DNA of 19,356 bases, taken from CAZUHK01 sp964620345 (GTDB lineage: Bacteria; Planctomycetota; Phycisphaerae; Phycisphaerales; Zrk34). A program made the position numbers and the translations under genes. This document shows, piece by piece, positions 1 through 9,225 of the stretch. The stretch is taken from contig CAZUHK010000035.1 of assembly GCA_964620345.1 (NCBI GenBank), positions 1 to 19,356 on the forward strand, read 5' to 3'. The notes below the pieces were generated by a model, which searched no databases, was not told where the DNA came from, and saw nothing but the letters and a program-made list of their open reading frames with translations. The stretch's first letter is position 1. Every line of letters begins with the position of its first letter.

Positions 1-40
1 GAGCCGATCGGACATGGATCACACACCAGCCCACCACGCA

Positions 41-67
41 CCCCCGGCACCCCCGGCACCCCCGGCA
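41..67. repeat. Three perfect tandem copies of CCCCCGGCA
   Basis: Three consecutive identical 9-base units CCCCCGGCA are read directly at 41-49, 50-58 and 59-67. The unit length is a multiple of three, but the surrounding frame does not look coding. It is probably slippage-prone simple sequence. Confidence 0.85.
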
Positions 68-288
68 CGCCCCGGGGCGGTCGCGCGTTGCCCCGGCGGC
101 GCTCGGGTCGGCCACTTCGCCGCGCCCCCGACCGCCCTGACGTGGCCGAACCCCATCGCCGCCTGTCCGGGCGGCCACGGGCGGTCAAGGGCCGGCCAGA
201 TGATAAGTCACTTGTACACAAGCAATTGCATCCGGCCAACCCCGCCTGCCCCCCCCGCAGGCGGTCAGGCCGAGGGCGTGAAGATAGA

Positions 289-294
289 TAAAAT
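289..294 (+). promoter_or_regulatory. Possible -10 element (TAAAAT)
   Basis: TAAAAT lies in an A-rich island within very GC-rich DNA, upstream of the cobalamin-domain gene. No matching -35 is visible. If used, transcription would start near 301 and give a leader of about 170 nt to the ATG at 471. An in-frame GTG at 315, preceded by AGGA with 7 nt spacing, would shorten it. Confidence 0.3.
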
Positions 295-470
295 AGGAAA
301 GATAGGATAAAAAAGTGGAGATGAGAAAAGCCGTTCGCCGATGGGTGGGGGGTCAGCGTGAGAGTCACTCGGGCGGAGCACCGGGAGATGCAAAACCCAA
401 TCCTTCGCCGCGGTGGGCACGGACGAACCCGTGGCAAGGCAGCCGGCCCAAGGGGCCTGGAGCGAACCGC

Positions 471-1175
471 ATGAGCCAGCAGATTCTTATCGAGCGTTTT
501 ATCGAGACCCTGATCAGCGGCGACCGGTCGGCGGCGCGGCGGGTGGTGGACGAATGCGTGTGTGCCGATGTCGAGGCCGAGCGGATCATCGAGCGGCTGT
601 TCTGGCCGGCGCTGGAGCAGATCGAGAAGCTGTACCGGCAGGATCAGCTCTCGGTGCTCAGCCATCACCTGGCGACGCGGCTGCTGCGGATGCTGGCCGA
701 TCAGATGCAGCTTCGGCTGAGCGAGCGGGAGGCGCGGGGCGAGCGGATTCTGATGGTGTGCGGGCCGACCGAGCCCAACGAGCTGGCCGGGCAGATGGCG
801 GCGGACATGCTCGAGGCCGCGGGGTTTGGGGTGACGTTTGCCGGCGGGGGGATTGCGAACGACGAGATCATCCACGCGATCGGCGAGCGTGAGCCCGACC
901 GCCTGGTGCTGTTCAGCTCGGCCCCGGCGGACCTGCCGCACCTGCGCCAGTTGATCGACGAGCTGCGCGAGTCGGGCGTGGCGCCGAAGCTTCAGATCGT
1001 GGTCGGCGGGGGCGTGTTCAACCGGGCCGAGGGTCTGGCCGAGGAGATCGGCGCCGACCTGTGGGCCAGCAGCCCCGAGGAGCTGGTCACGCAGATCATC
1101 GAGCATGCCGACCAGCGCATGGCATCGGACCAGCGCACGGTGGGCCGGCGGCGTCGGCAGAGCAGGGCGGCATGA
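471..1175 (+). CDS. Cobalamin-binding-like two-domain protein with degenerate B12 motifs
   Basis: Protein of 234 aa. Residues 1-80 are a helical bundle resembling the cap (B12-binding-2-like) domain of CarH and corrinoid proteins. Residues about 92-215 resemble the Rossmann-like B12-binding domain (ILMVCGPTEPNELAGQMAAD, later a VVGGGVF strand-loop). The start at ATG 471 has GGAG 8 nt upstream, and the fold begins there. An in-frame GTG at 315 would add 52 low-complexity residues. Family knowledge: the upper cap uses W-x9-EH and the lower ligand sits in (D/E)-x-H-x-x-G. Here the first is Y55-x9-H65-H66 and the second E101-P-N103, so the cobalt-ligating histidine is missing. Binding of another ligand, or a sensor or scaffold role, is inference. 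A strong terminator follows at 1211, so the gene appears to be the end of its transcript. Confidence 0.75.
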   Translation: MSQQILIERFIETLISGDRSAARRVVDECVCADVEAERIIERLFWPALEQIEKLYRQDQLSVLSHHLATRLLRMLADQMQLRLSEREARGERILMVCGPTEPNELAGQMAADMLEAAGFGVTFAGGGIANDEIIHAIGEREPDRLVLFSSAPADLPHLRQLIDELRESGVAPKLQIVVGGGVFNRAEGLAEEIGADLWASSPEELVTQIIEHADQRMASDQRTVGRRRRQSRAA

Positions 1176-1210
1176 GCGGCGCGGCGCGGCGAAACATCAA
1201 GCGGCCAACC

Positions 1211-1251
1211 CCGATGGACCGGCGCGCGACGCGCCGGTCCGTCGGTTCATT
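1211..1251 (+). terminator. Intrinsic terminator after the cobalamin-domain gene
   Basis: Arms 1211-1226 and 1230-1245 pair over 16 positions (one G-U wobble) around a CGA loop. The inner 11 pairs, GGACCGGCGCG with CGCGCCGGTCC, are perfect. The stem is followed by TTCATT, a modest U tract. It lies 35 nt after the stop at 1175 and just before the promoter of the next gene. Confidence 0.6.
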
Positions 1252-1276
1252 CCGGGCCGGGCGGATGGGGCTGCAT

Positions 1277-1282
1277 TATACT
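1277..1282 (+). promoter_or_regulatory. -10 element TATACT, leaderless layout
   Basis: TATACT ends 7 nt before the ATG at 1290 and there is no Shine-Dalgarno in between. A normal -10 to +1 distance would put transcription start at or next to the start codon. No clear -35 is seen. Confidence 0.55.
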
Positions 1283-1289
1283 GCGAGCC

Positions 1290-2021
1290 ATGCAGGCGAA
1301 GAAGCATTCATCGGAGTTGGCGTTGTCGATCATCATTCCGGCGCACAACGAGGCCAAGACGTTGCCGCGGAGCGTGCCCGGGGCGCGGGCCGCGGCGGAG
1401 CAGGTGGGCGTGGGCCACGAGGTGATCGTGGTGGACGACGGCTCGGACGATGGCACGAGCGACGTGGCGCGGGCGTTGGGCGCGGATCAGGTGGTGGACG
1501 TGCATCTGCGGAACATCAACGGCGCGCGCAACGCCGGGGCACGCGCGGCGCGGGGTGACGTGCTGTGTTTTCTGGATGCCGACTCGCAGCTTCCCGCGGG
1601 CACGTTGGCCCAGGGGCTGGCGACGCTGGAAGCCGGCGCCGTGGCGTGCGGGGCGGAGCTGGCGTACGACGAGCGGGCGACGGACAAGGCGCGTCGGAGT
1701 GTGGCACGATGGAACCGCGCGGCGCGGCGGCGGGGGTGGCTGGCGGCCACGTGCGTGTTCGTCGGGCGGGCGGACCTGCGGCGCGTGGGCGGATGGGATG
1801 AGAGCTACTTCGCACTGACGGGGATTCGGTTGGCCAAGCAGATGCGCCAGGTGGGGCGGGTGGTGCTGCTGGACGGTGCGGTGATCACGTCCAGCCGCAA
1901 GCATCGGTTGCACGGGGATCGGGCGATCCGCCGGCACTTCATGAAGCTGCTGGTGTTCCGGCCGTGGCGGGCGCGGCGGCGCGAGGGGCTGGACCTGCTG
2001 TACGACGGCCGGCGCGAGTAG
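1290..2021 (+). CDS. Family 2 glycosyltransferase
   Basis: Protein of 243 aa with a GT-A fold signature. The N-terminal strand SIIIPAHNE is followed by EVIVVDDGSDDGT (D49-D50, nucleotide binding), then NINGARNAGARAARGDVLCF and a D96-A-D98 metal-binding DxD motif. The C-terminal part contains GGWDESYFAL, typical of the acceptor region. There is no signal peptide and no clear membrane segment, so it should be a cytoplasmic sugar transferase acting on a nucleotide-sugar donor; the acceptor cannot be told. Its length suits a minimal GT2 domain. The start is set by the -10 box 7 nt upstream and the onset of homology. It is flanked by a terminator upstream and a separate promoter downstream, so it is probably monocistronic. 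No polysaccharide gene cluster surrounds it. Confidence 0.85.
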   Translation: MQAKKHSSELALSIIIPAHNEAKTLPRSVPGARAAAEQVGVGHEVIVVDDGSDDGTSDVARALGADQVVDVHLRNINGARNAGARAARGDVLCFLDADSQLPAGTLAQGLATLEAGAVACGAELAYDERATDKARRSVARWNRAARRRGWLAATCVFVGRADLRRVGGWDESYFALTGIRLAKQMRQVGRVVLLDGAVITSSRKHRLHGDRAIRRHFMKLLVFRPWRARRREGLDLLYDGRRE

Positions 2022-2064
2022 GGGCGGCGGGCGCGGCCGGCCCCGCGGCGCCGGCGAGGATCGA

Positions 2065-2070
2065 TAGAAT
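2065..2070 (+). promoter_or_regulatory. -10 element TAGAAT, leaderless layout
   Basis: TAGAAT ends 6 nt before ATG 2077. The nearest Shine-Dalgarno-like GAGGA (2056-2060) is 16 nt from the ATG, too far to work normally. An in-frame GTG at 2071 directly abuts the hexamer and is less likely as the start. Confidence 0.5.
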
Positions 2071-2076
2071 GTGGCG

Positions 2077-3537
2077 ATGGCATTAGCTGAGCATCCCGTG
2101 ATCGCGCCGCTGCGGGAGGTCGTCGGCGCCGAGGGCGTGCTGACCGAGCCGACCGAGCTGCTGGCCTACGAGTGCGATGGCTTCCCGATCGCCAAGGCCA
2201 CGCCGCGGGCGGTGGTGTTCCCGCGCGACACGCCGCGGACGGCGCAGGTGGTGCGGCTGCTGAACGAGCACGATGTGATCTGCGTGCCTCGGGGCAGCGG
2301 GACGGGGCTGACCGGCGGATCGGTGGGCTTCGGCGACGCGGTGATCGTCTGCACCAGTCGCATGACGGAGATTCTCGACATCGACCTGGCCGGCCGCACC
2401 GCCTGCGTTCAGGCGGGGGTGTACAACCATCAGTTGACCGAGGCGGTGCAGCGCCACGGCCGCGGGGAAGACCTGCACTTCTCGCCCGACCCGTCGAGCG
2501 AGAAGGCCTCGACGATCGGCGGCAACGTCGCGACCAACGCCGGCGGGCTGCACACGCTCAAGTACGGCGTGACGTCCAACCATGTGCTGGGCGTCGAAAT
2601 GGTGCTGCCCGACGGCGAGATACTCACCACCCGCCCGGGCCTGGCCGACGGCATCGGCCCCGACCTGCCGGGGCTGATCGGCGGCTCCGAAGGCACGCTG
2701 GGCATCATCACCCGGGTGTGGGTGCGCCTGGCGCCTCAGCCGCGCAACTTCCGCACGATCGTGGGCATGTTCGATGGCTCCCGCCACGCCGGGCAGGCCG
2801 TGGCCGACATCATCGCCACCGGCATCATGCCCGCGGCTTTGGAGATGATGGACGGCGCGATGGTCAAGGTCGTCGAGGATGCGTTTCACTACGGCTTTGC
2901 GCGCGACGCGGCGGCGCTGCTGCTGATCGAGATCGACGGCATCGAGGACGTGCTCGATCAGCAGATGGAGCGCGTCGCTTCGATCTGCCGGCAGAACAAG
3001 GCGCGCAACGTGCAATGCTCGGGCGACGCACACAAGCGGGCGGAGCTGTGGTCGGCGCGCAAGCGGGCGTTCGGCGCGATCGGCCGCATCAGCCCGGCCT
3101 ACTGCACGCAGGACGCGTGCGTGCCGCGGTCGATGCTGCCGGACGTGATCGAACGCATCGGCGCGATCGGCCAGAAGCACGGCCTGACGATCACCAACGT
3201 CTTCCACGCCGGCGATGGCAACGTCCATCCGATCCTGCTGTTCGACGAGGACGACCCCGAGGCGGTCGGCGCGACGATGCGGGCCAGCCACGAGATTCTC
3301 GAATACTGCATCTCGATCGGTGGGACGCTGACCGGCGAGCACGGCGTGGGCGTCGAGAAACTGCCGCTGATGCGGCGGATGTTCAACGCGCCGACGATGA
3401 AGCTGTTCGATCGCATCAAGCGGTGCTTCGATCCCGATGGCCGCGCCAACGCCGGCAAGCTGTTGCCCAGCGAGCGGGTGAACGTGGAACTGCTCAAGCC
3501 CATCAGCCCGCGCACGCCCGGCGGGGCGATGGCGTAA
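2077..3537 (+). CDS. glcD: FAD-linked oxidase, glycolate oxidase subunit GlcD type
   Basis: Protein of 486 aa of the VAO/PCMH flavoprotein family (FAD_binding_4 plus C-terminal FAD-oxidase domain). The FAD-binding half shows PRGSGTGLTGGS near residue 75, GGNVATNAGGLHTLKYGV near 150 and GGSEGTLGIITRVWVRLAP near 205. The C-terminal half shows NVFHAGDGNVHP near 375 and GTLTGEHGVGVEK near 420, which carry the histidines of the active site in this family. The predicted reaction is oxidation of a 2-hydroxyacid such as glycolate or D-lactate to the 2-oxoacid, with electrons passed to an Fe-S partner (GlcF type). Neither glcE nor glcF lies in this window, so D-lactate dehydrogenase is a real alternative. 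Length is normal for GlcD. The start follows a -10-like box by 6 nt. Confidence 0.88.
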   Translation: MALAEHPVIAPLREVVGAEGVLTEPTELLAYECDGFPIAKATPRAVVFPRDTPRTAQVVRLLNEHDVICVPRGSGTGLTGGSVGFGDAVIVCTSRMTEILDIDLAGRTACVQAGVYNHQLTEAVQRHGRGEDLHFSPDPSSEKASTIGGNVATNAGGLHTLKYGVTSNHVLGVEMVLPDGEILTTRPGLADGIGPDLPGLIGGSEGTLGIITRVWVRLAPQPRNFRTIVGMFDGSRHAGQAVADIIATGIMPAALEMMDGAMVKVVEDAFHYGFARDAAALLLIEIDGIEDVLDQQMERVASICRQNKARNVQCSGDAHKRAELWSARKRAFGAIGRISPAYCTQDACVPRSMLPDVIERIGAIGQKHGLTITNVFHAGDGNVHPILLFDEDDPEAVGATMRASHEILEYCISIGGTLTGEHGVGVEKLPLMRRMFNAPTMKLFDRIKRCFDPDGRANAGKLLPSERVNVELLKPISPRTPGGAMA

Positions 3538-3615
3538 GGGATCGGGCCGCTCGCTGTGGCCCGGGCCGGTTGACGTGCGGCCTCGCGCCCGCCGGTGAAC
3601 CGCTCTTGCAGCGAT

Positions 3616-3621
3616 TACAAT
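3616..3621 (+). promoter_or_regulatory. -10 element TACAAT, leaderless layout
   Basis: TACAAT ends 6 nt before ATG 3628, with no Shine-Dalgarno in the gap. A TTGACG at 3570-3575 is too far upstream to be its -35. Confidence 0.55.
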
Positions 3622-3627
3622 GCACTG

Positions 3628-4482
3628 ATGGATCAGAACGAGATTACCCAACCCATCACGCTCACCGCGCTACGTCGCATGGCGGCCGCGGGTGAGCCGA
3701 TCGCCTGCCTGACGTGCTACGACGCGACGACCGCGCGGCACCTGGCGGCCGGGGGCGTGCCGGTGCTGCTGGTCGGCGATTCGGCGGCGCAGGTCATGCT
3801 GGGGTTCGAGCGGTCGATCGACGCACCGCTGGAGTTCATGCTTCAGATCACCGCGGCGGTGAAGCGCGGCGCGCCCCGGGCGTTCGTGATGGCGGACATG
3901 CCGTTCATGAGCTACCAGGCGTCGGACGCGCAGGCGGTGCGCAACGCCGGGCGGTTCATGGTCGAGGGTCGGGCCGACGCGGTGAAGCTTGAGGTGGATC
4001 GGGCGTACGGCGAGCTGGTCGGCAAGCTCAGCCGGGCCGGGGTGCCGGTGGTTGCGCACATCGGCTGGCGGCCGCAGACCGCGTCGCAGGCCGGCGTGCG
4101 GACGGCGAAGATCGCCGGCCGCACCGCGCGCGACGCCGAACGCCTGATCGATGACGCCCAACTGATGGAAGCCCGCGGCGCGGTGATGCTGCTCATCGAG
4201 CAGTGCCCGGCCCCGGTGGCCGCGGCGGTGGTGCGGGCGGTGGACGTGCCGGTGATCGGCTGCGGCGCGGGGCCGGCCTGCCACGGGCACGTGGTCGTCC
4301 TGCAGGATCTGCTGGGCATGACCGACCGCCGGCCCTCGTTCGTCCAACCCCTGGCCGATGGCGCCGCCTTTCTGCAAAACGCGGCGAACGATTGGGGCCA
4401 ACTGCTGCGAAGCGGTCGATATCTCGCCGAACACCCCTACCATATGGATCAGGGCGAGGCGGCCAAGCTCGATCGCCAGTGA
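3628..4482 (+). CDS. panB: 3-methyl-2-oxobutanoate hydroxymethyltransferase (divergent PanB)
   Basis: Protein of 284 aa with a TIM-barrel PanB pattern. It would transfer a hydroxymethyl group from methylene-tetrahydrofolate to 2-oxoisovalerate, giving ketopantoate for pantothenate and CoA. Conserved parts are CLTCYDATTARHL, LLVGDS (D51), MADMPFMSYQAS (D90), AVKLE (E122) and a catalytic-type E191 in LLIEQCP. D51, D90 and E122 match the Mg ligands of E. coli PanB, and E191 its general base. Departures: the usual GGYKVQGR loop reads AGVRTAKIAGR, the usual KLEGG reads KLEVD, and the DGQ after GAG reads CHGH. It is either a fast-evolving PanB or a paralogue with altered substrate. No panC or panD is nearby. 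The start is fixed by the -10 box and the onset of homology. Confidence 0.8.
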   Translation: MDQNEITQPITLTALRRMAAAGEPIACLTCYDATTARHLAAGGVPVLLVGDSAAQVMLGFERSIDAPLEFMLQITAAVKRGAPRAFVMADMPFMSYQASDAQAVRNAGRFMVEGRADAVKLEVDRAYGELVGKLSRAGVPVVAHIGWRPQTASQAGVRTAKIAGRTARDAERLIDDAQLMEARGAVMLLIEQCPAPVAAAVVRAVDVPVIGCGAGPACHGHVVVLQDLLGMTDRRPSFVQPLADGAAFLQNAANDWGQLLRSGRYLAEHPYHMDQGEAAKLDRQ

Positions 4483-4516
4483 ACCGCCGGCCCGGGATTG
4501 CGTAGCAATGCGCAAG

Positions 4517-4533
4517 CGGCCGGTCGCCGGCCG
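4517..4533. other. Perfect 7-bp hairpin after panB
   Basis: CGGCCGG, loop TCG, CCGGCCG. It lies 35 nt after the panB stop and 50 nt before the protease start. There is no U tract on either strand, so it may be only a weak terminator or a processing hairpin. Confidence 0.35.
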
Positions 4534-4583
4534 TCTGTCACCGCAGGCGGACGAACATGCCACGCGAATCGGAGAAGTCACCT

Positions 4584-6116
4584 ATGAGTCAAGTACGTAC
4601 TTACGGCCCCGGACTGGTTCTGGCGCTGACGCTCATCGCGGCGCTGCTCGTCGGGCCGCACATCATGCGGCAGATCGCCCACGCTCAGGTCGAGGGCCGC
4701 GTCGAAGCCACCGCCGAGCAACTGCGCCGAACGCCCCTGGGCGAGCTGAGCCAAGCGTTCCGGCTGGTTTCCGAACACACCAAGCCCAGCGTGGTACACG
4801 TCTCGGTCAAGCGCCGCGCCAGCGACGACGACCGCCGCATCCCACCGGGCTTTGAGGAATTCTTCCGCCGCCGCGGTCTGCCCGAGCCCGACGGCCCCGA
4901 TGGCGGGTTCGATGAATACAACGCCCCGCAACTCTACGGCAACGGCAGCGGCTGGGTCTACGACGACGCCGGCCACATCATCACCAACTGGCACGTCGTC
5001 GAAGACGCCGATGTCATCGAGATCAAGCTCCACGACAAATCCACCCGCAAAGCCGAGCTGATCGGCAAGGATCCCAACACCGACATCGCCGTGCTGAAGG
5101 TGGCGACGAACCACCTGCACCCGGCGAAGCTGGCCGAGAAGTCGCCCGACCAGGGCGAGATCGTCTTCGCGTTCGGCTCGCCGTTCCGCTTCGAGTTCTC
5201 CGTCAGCCAGGGCATCGTCTCGGGCAAGGGCCGGCAGTTGGGCATCCTCGGCCGCGCGGGTTATGAAAACTTCATCCAGACCGATGCGTCGATCAACCCC
5301 GGCAATTCCGGCGGGCCGCTGGTCAACATCTTCGGGCAGGTCGTGGGCATGAACACCGCCATCGCCTCGCGCACCGGCGGCAACCAGGGTCTGGGCTTTG
5401 CCATCCCCGTGGACATGCTGCGCAAGATCATCCCGCAGTTGATCCAGACCGGCCGCGTCGCCCGCGGCTACGTGGGCGTGGAGATCCGCGACGACCCGCG
5501 CCTGTTGCGCAGCTTCGGGGTCGATCACGGCGTGGTCGTTGAAGGCGTGGTGAAAGACAGCCCCGCTGAGCAGGCCGGCCTGGAACGCGGCGACGTGGTT
5601 CTCGAAGTCGACGGCATGCGGATGCGCGACGCGGCACACCTGCGCTCGGTCATCGCCGACAAGGGCCCCGACGCCAAGGTGCAAGTGCTCGTGCTGCGCG
5701 ACGGCGATCGTGAGAAGATCGAGCTGACCCTGGCCGAGCTGCCGGGCACGATGGACCTGGCGGTCGGCCCCGGCGGCCCCAACGGCGAGGCGAAGGAACA
5801 GACCGAGCTGCTCCGCAAGCTGGGCCTGGAGCGTATGCGCGACATGGACGATCGGCTCGCTGAATCGCTGGAGGTCGACCCGATGGCGGGCGTGCTGGTC
5901 GAACGGGTGAGGCCCGGCAGCGTCGCGGCCGCCGAGGGCATGACGCGCGGCACGCTCATCACCCGCGTCCAGGGCCAGCGCGTCGGCGATGTGGACGACC
6001 TTGTCGACGAGATCGAAGACCGCGACCTGACCCGGGGCGTGCGACTGACCGTGGCTCAGTGGGTGCGGGGCGAGTGGCGCGAGCGGTTCGTCGTGCTCCA
6101 GCTCGACCACGAGTAA
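4584..6116 (+). CDS. htrA: HtrA/Deg-type serine protease, membrane-anchored, two PDZ domains
   Basis: Protein of 510 aa. One hydrophobic segment (about residues 8-26, YGPGLVLALTLIAALLVGP) acts as signal anchor, placing the rest outside the cytoplasmic membrane. The trypsin-like domain has the full triad: H137 in TNWHVVED, D167 in NTDIAVLKV and S242 in NPGNSGGPL. PDZ1 (about 285-370) contains RGYVGVEI and DSPAEQAGLERGDVV. PDZ2 (about 420-505) contains MAGVLVERVRPGSVAAAEG. This is the DegP/DegQ layout, used for quality control of misfolded envelope proteins. A charged stretch around residues 70-110 (RRASDDD to DEYNAPQ) fits the LA-loop region. The start at ATG 4584 has GGAG (4571-4574) 9 nt upstream; the ATG at 4557 lacks one and would only add 9 polar residues. 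A terminator follows at 6144. Confidence 0.92.
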   Translation: MSQVRTYGPGLVLALTLIAALLVGPHIMRQIAHAQVEGRVEATAEQLRRTPLGELSQAFRLVSEHTKPSVVHVSVKRRASDDDRRIPPGFEEFFRRRGLPEPDGPDGGFDEYNAPQLYGNGSGWVYDDAGHIITNWHVVEDADVIEIKLHDKSTRKAELIGKDPNTDIAVLKVATNHLHPAKLAEKSPDQGEIVFAFGSPFRFEFSVSQGIVSGKGRQLGILGRAGYENFIQTDASINPGNSGGPLVNIFGQVVGMNTAIASRTGGNQGLGFAIPVDMLRKIIPQLIQTGRVARGYVGVEIRDDPRLLRSFGVDHGVVVEGVVKDSPAEQAGLERGDVVLEVDGMRMRDAAHLRSVIADKGPDAKVQVLVLRDGDREKIELTLAELPGTMDLAVGPGGPNGEAKEQTELLRKLGLERMRDMDDRLAESLEVDPMAGVLVERVRPGSVAAAEGMTRGTLITRVQGQRVGDVDDLVDEIEDRDLTRGVRLTVAQWVRGEWRERFVVLQLDHE

Positions 6117-6143
6117 CCCGCCGCCGATCGGGATTCTCCTTCG

Positions 6144-6182
6144 GCCGTCCGGGTGCGCCACGGCGCACGCGGGCGGCTTTGT
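6144..6182 (+). terminator. Intrinsic terminator after htrA
   Basis: Arms 6144-6159 and 6162-6177 are complementary at 14 of 16 positions (one further position is a G-U wobble), very GC-rich, and followed by TTTGT. It lies 27 nt after the htrA stop. The next -10 box begins at 6186. Confidence 0.55.
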
Positions 6183-6185
6183 CGC

Positions 6186-6191
6186 TACAAT
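6186..6191 (+). promoter_or_regulatory. -10 element TACAAT for citrate synthase
   Basis: TACAAT predicts transcription start near 6197-6199 and a leader of about 90 nt that ends in a good Shine-Dalgarno. No convincing -35 is visible, so an activator may be needed. Confidence 0.5.
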
Positions 6192-6193
6192 TC

Positions 6194-6207
6194 CAGACCG
6201 CGGTCTG
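6194..6207. promoter_or_regulatory. 14-bp perfect palindrome at the gltA start site
   Basis: CAGACCGCGGTCTG equals its own reverse complement. It begins 3 nt after the -10 hexamer and covers the predicted +1 of citrate synthase. That is a classic repressor-operator position; the cognate regulator is unknown. Confidence 0.45.
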
Positions 6208-6288
6208 CCCTGAATCGTGGTTCCTCGGTGCCGGCGATTCGGCGGCTCGTGAGATCAATCGCGCCCACTTGCTTCTCAGGAGAGGTCC

Positions 6289-7602
<1,314 letters not shown>

Positions 7603-7700
7603 AACTCCCGGCTCCACGCGACCGCCTCACGTCCCCGCCGCTCGCGGCTTCGCGCACCGCGACCGGTCCATGCCGGCATCGCCCGTCTGGCCAAACCACC

Positions 7701-7720
7701 GGCGCGCCCGCCCGCGCGCC
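7701..7720. other. 7-bp GC hairpin downstream of gltA
   Basis: GGCGCGC, loop CCGCCC, GCGCGCC, followed by TCTTCC. It is 98 nt after the gltA stop and 22 nt before the promoter of hom. It may be a weak terminator; the U tract is poor. Confidence 0.3.
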
Positions 7721-7742
7721 TCTTCCGGGCCAACACCATCCC

Positions 7743-7751
7743 TGCTATCCT
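7743..7751 (+). promoter_or_regulatory. Extended -10 promoter TGCTATCCT for hom
   Basis: A TG dinucleotide one base upstream of TATCCT forms an extended -10, which can work without a -35. Predicted +1 near 7758 gives a 30-nt leader carrying GAGG (7777-7780), 7 nt before ATG 7788. Confidence 0.45.
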
Positions 7752-7787
7752 CTGCGCCCCGCGAACTTTCTAGGGCGAGGCGATGGC

Positions 7788-9104
<1,317 letters not shown>

Positions 9105-9109
9105 GAGAG

Positions 9110-9211
9110 AATGACCAATGGCAAATGACCCATGCTCCATGCCGGGTGTTTGGATCGCGGGGCCCATCCGGCCGGTCGTCCTGGCTCATTCGTCATTGGA
9201 CATTCGTCATT
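9110..9211. repeat. Imperfect inverted repeat of AATGAC units between hom and the glycogen synthase
   Basis: Left arm 9110-9134 and right arm 9187-9211 match as inverted repeats at 20 of 25 positions around a 52-nt loop. Each arm is itself made of AATGAC-type units about 7 nt apart (right arm, read on plus: GTCATT, CATT, GTCATT). It starts 6 nt after the hom stop. I recall similar ATGAC/AATGAC interspersed elements in planctomycete genomes, where spurious translations read like FVIGHS or MTNE; that is recollection, not a search. Confidence 0.7.
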
Positions 9212-9225
9212 AGGAAGTATCTACC

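Larger units (their letters stand above)
1..470. other. Non-coding 5' region, no convincing gene
   Basis: This 470-base stretch holds no gene I can support. Open frames here translate to Pro/Ala/Arg-rich sequence with no domain and no good start context. What it does hold is a triple C-rich 9-mer repeat (41-67), an interrupted palindrome CTTGT-AC-ACAAG (211-222), an AT-rich purine stretch (about 281-325) that stands out from its GC-rich surroundings and could carry the promoter of the next gene, and a leader with two short hairpins (418-433 and 445-457) before the Shine-Dalgarno at 459-462. Confidence 0.6.

Noticed and set aside
14..310. 98-codon open frame at the left edge
   Set aside because: Composition follows the C-rich tandem repeat, there is no Shine-Dalgarno and no recognisable domain.
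301..470. Cobalamin riboswitch ahead of the B12-like gene
   Set aside because: I found no B12-box-like sequence and no typical core; the region is also short for that class.
1172..1558. ATGA-overlapping frame after the cobalamin-domain gene
   Set aside because: It runs through the terminator hairpin and the start of the glycosyltransferase gene in another frame, and its translation has no domain.
2083..3651. 522-codon open frame on the minus strand opposite glcD
   Set aside because: It is a shadow of high-GC codon use; the translation is His/Arg/Asp/Gln-rich with no domain, while the plus strand encodes a complete flavoprotein.
4578..6161. 527-codon open frame on the minus strand opposite htrA
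   Set aside because: Same cause; the plus strand has the complete catalytic triad and PDZ domains.
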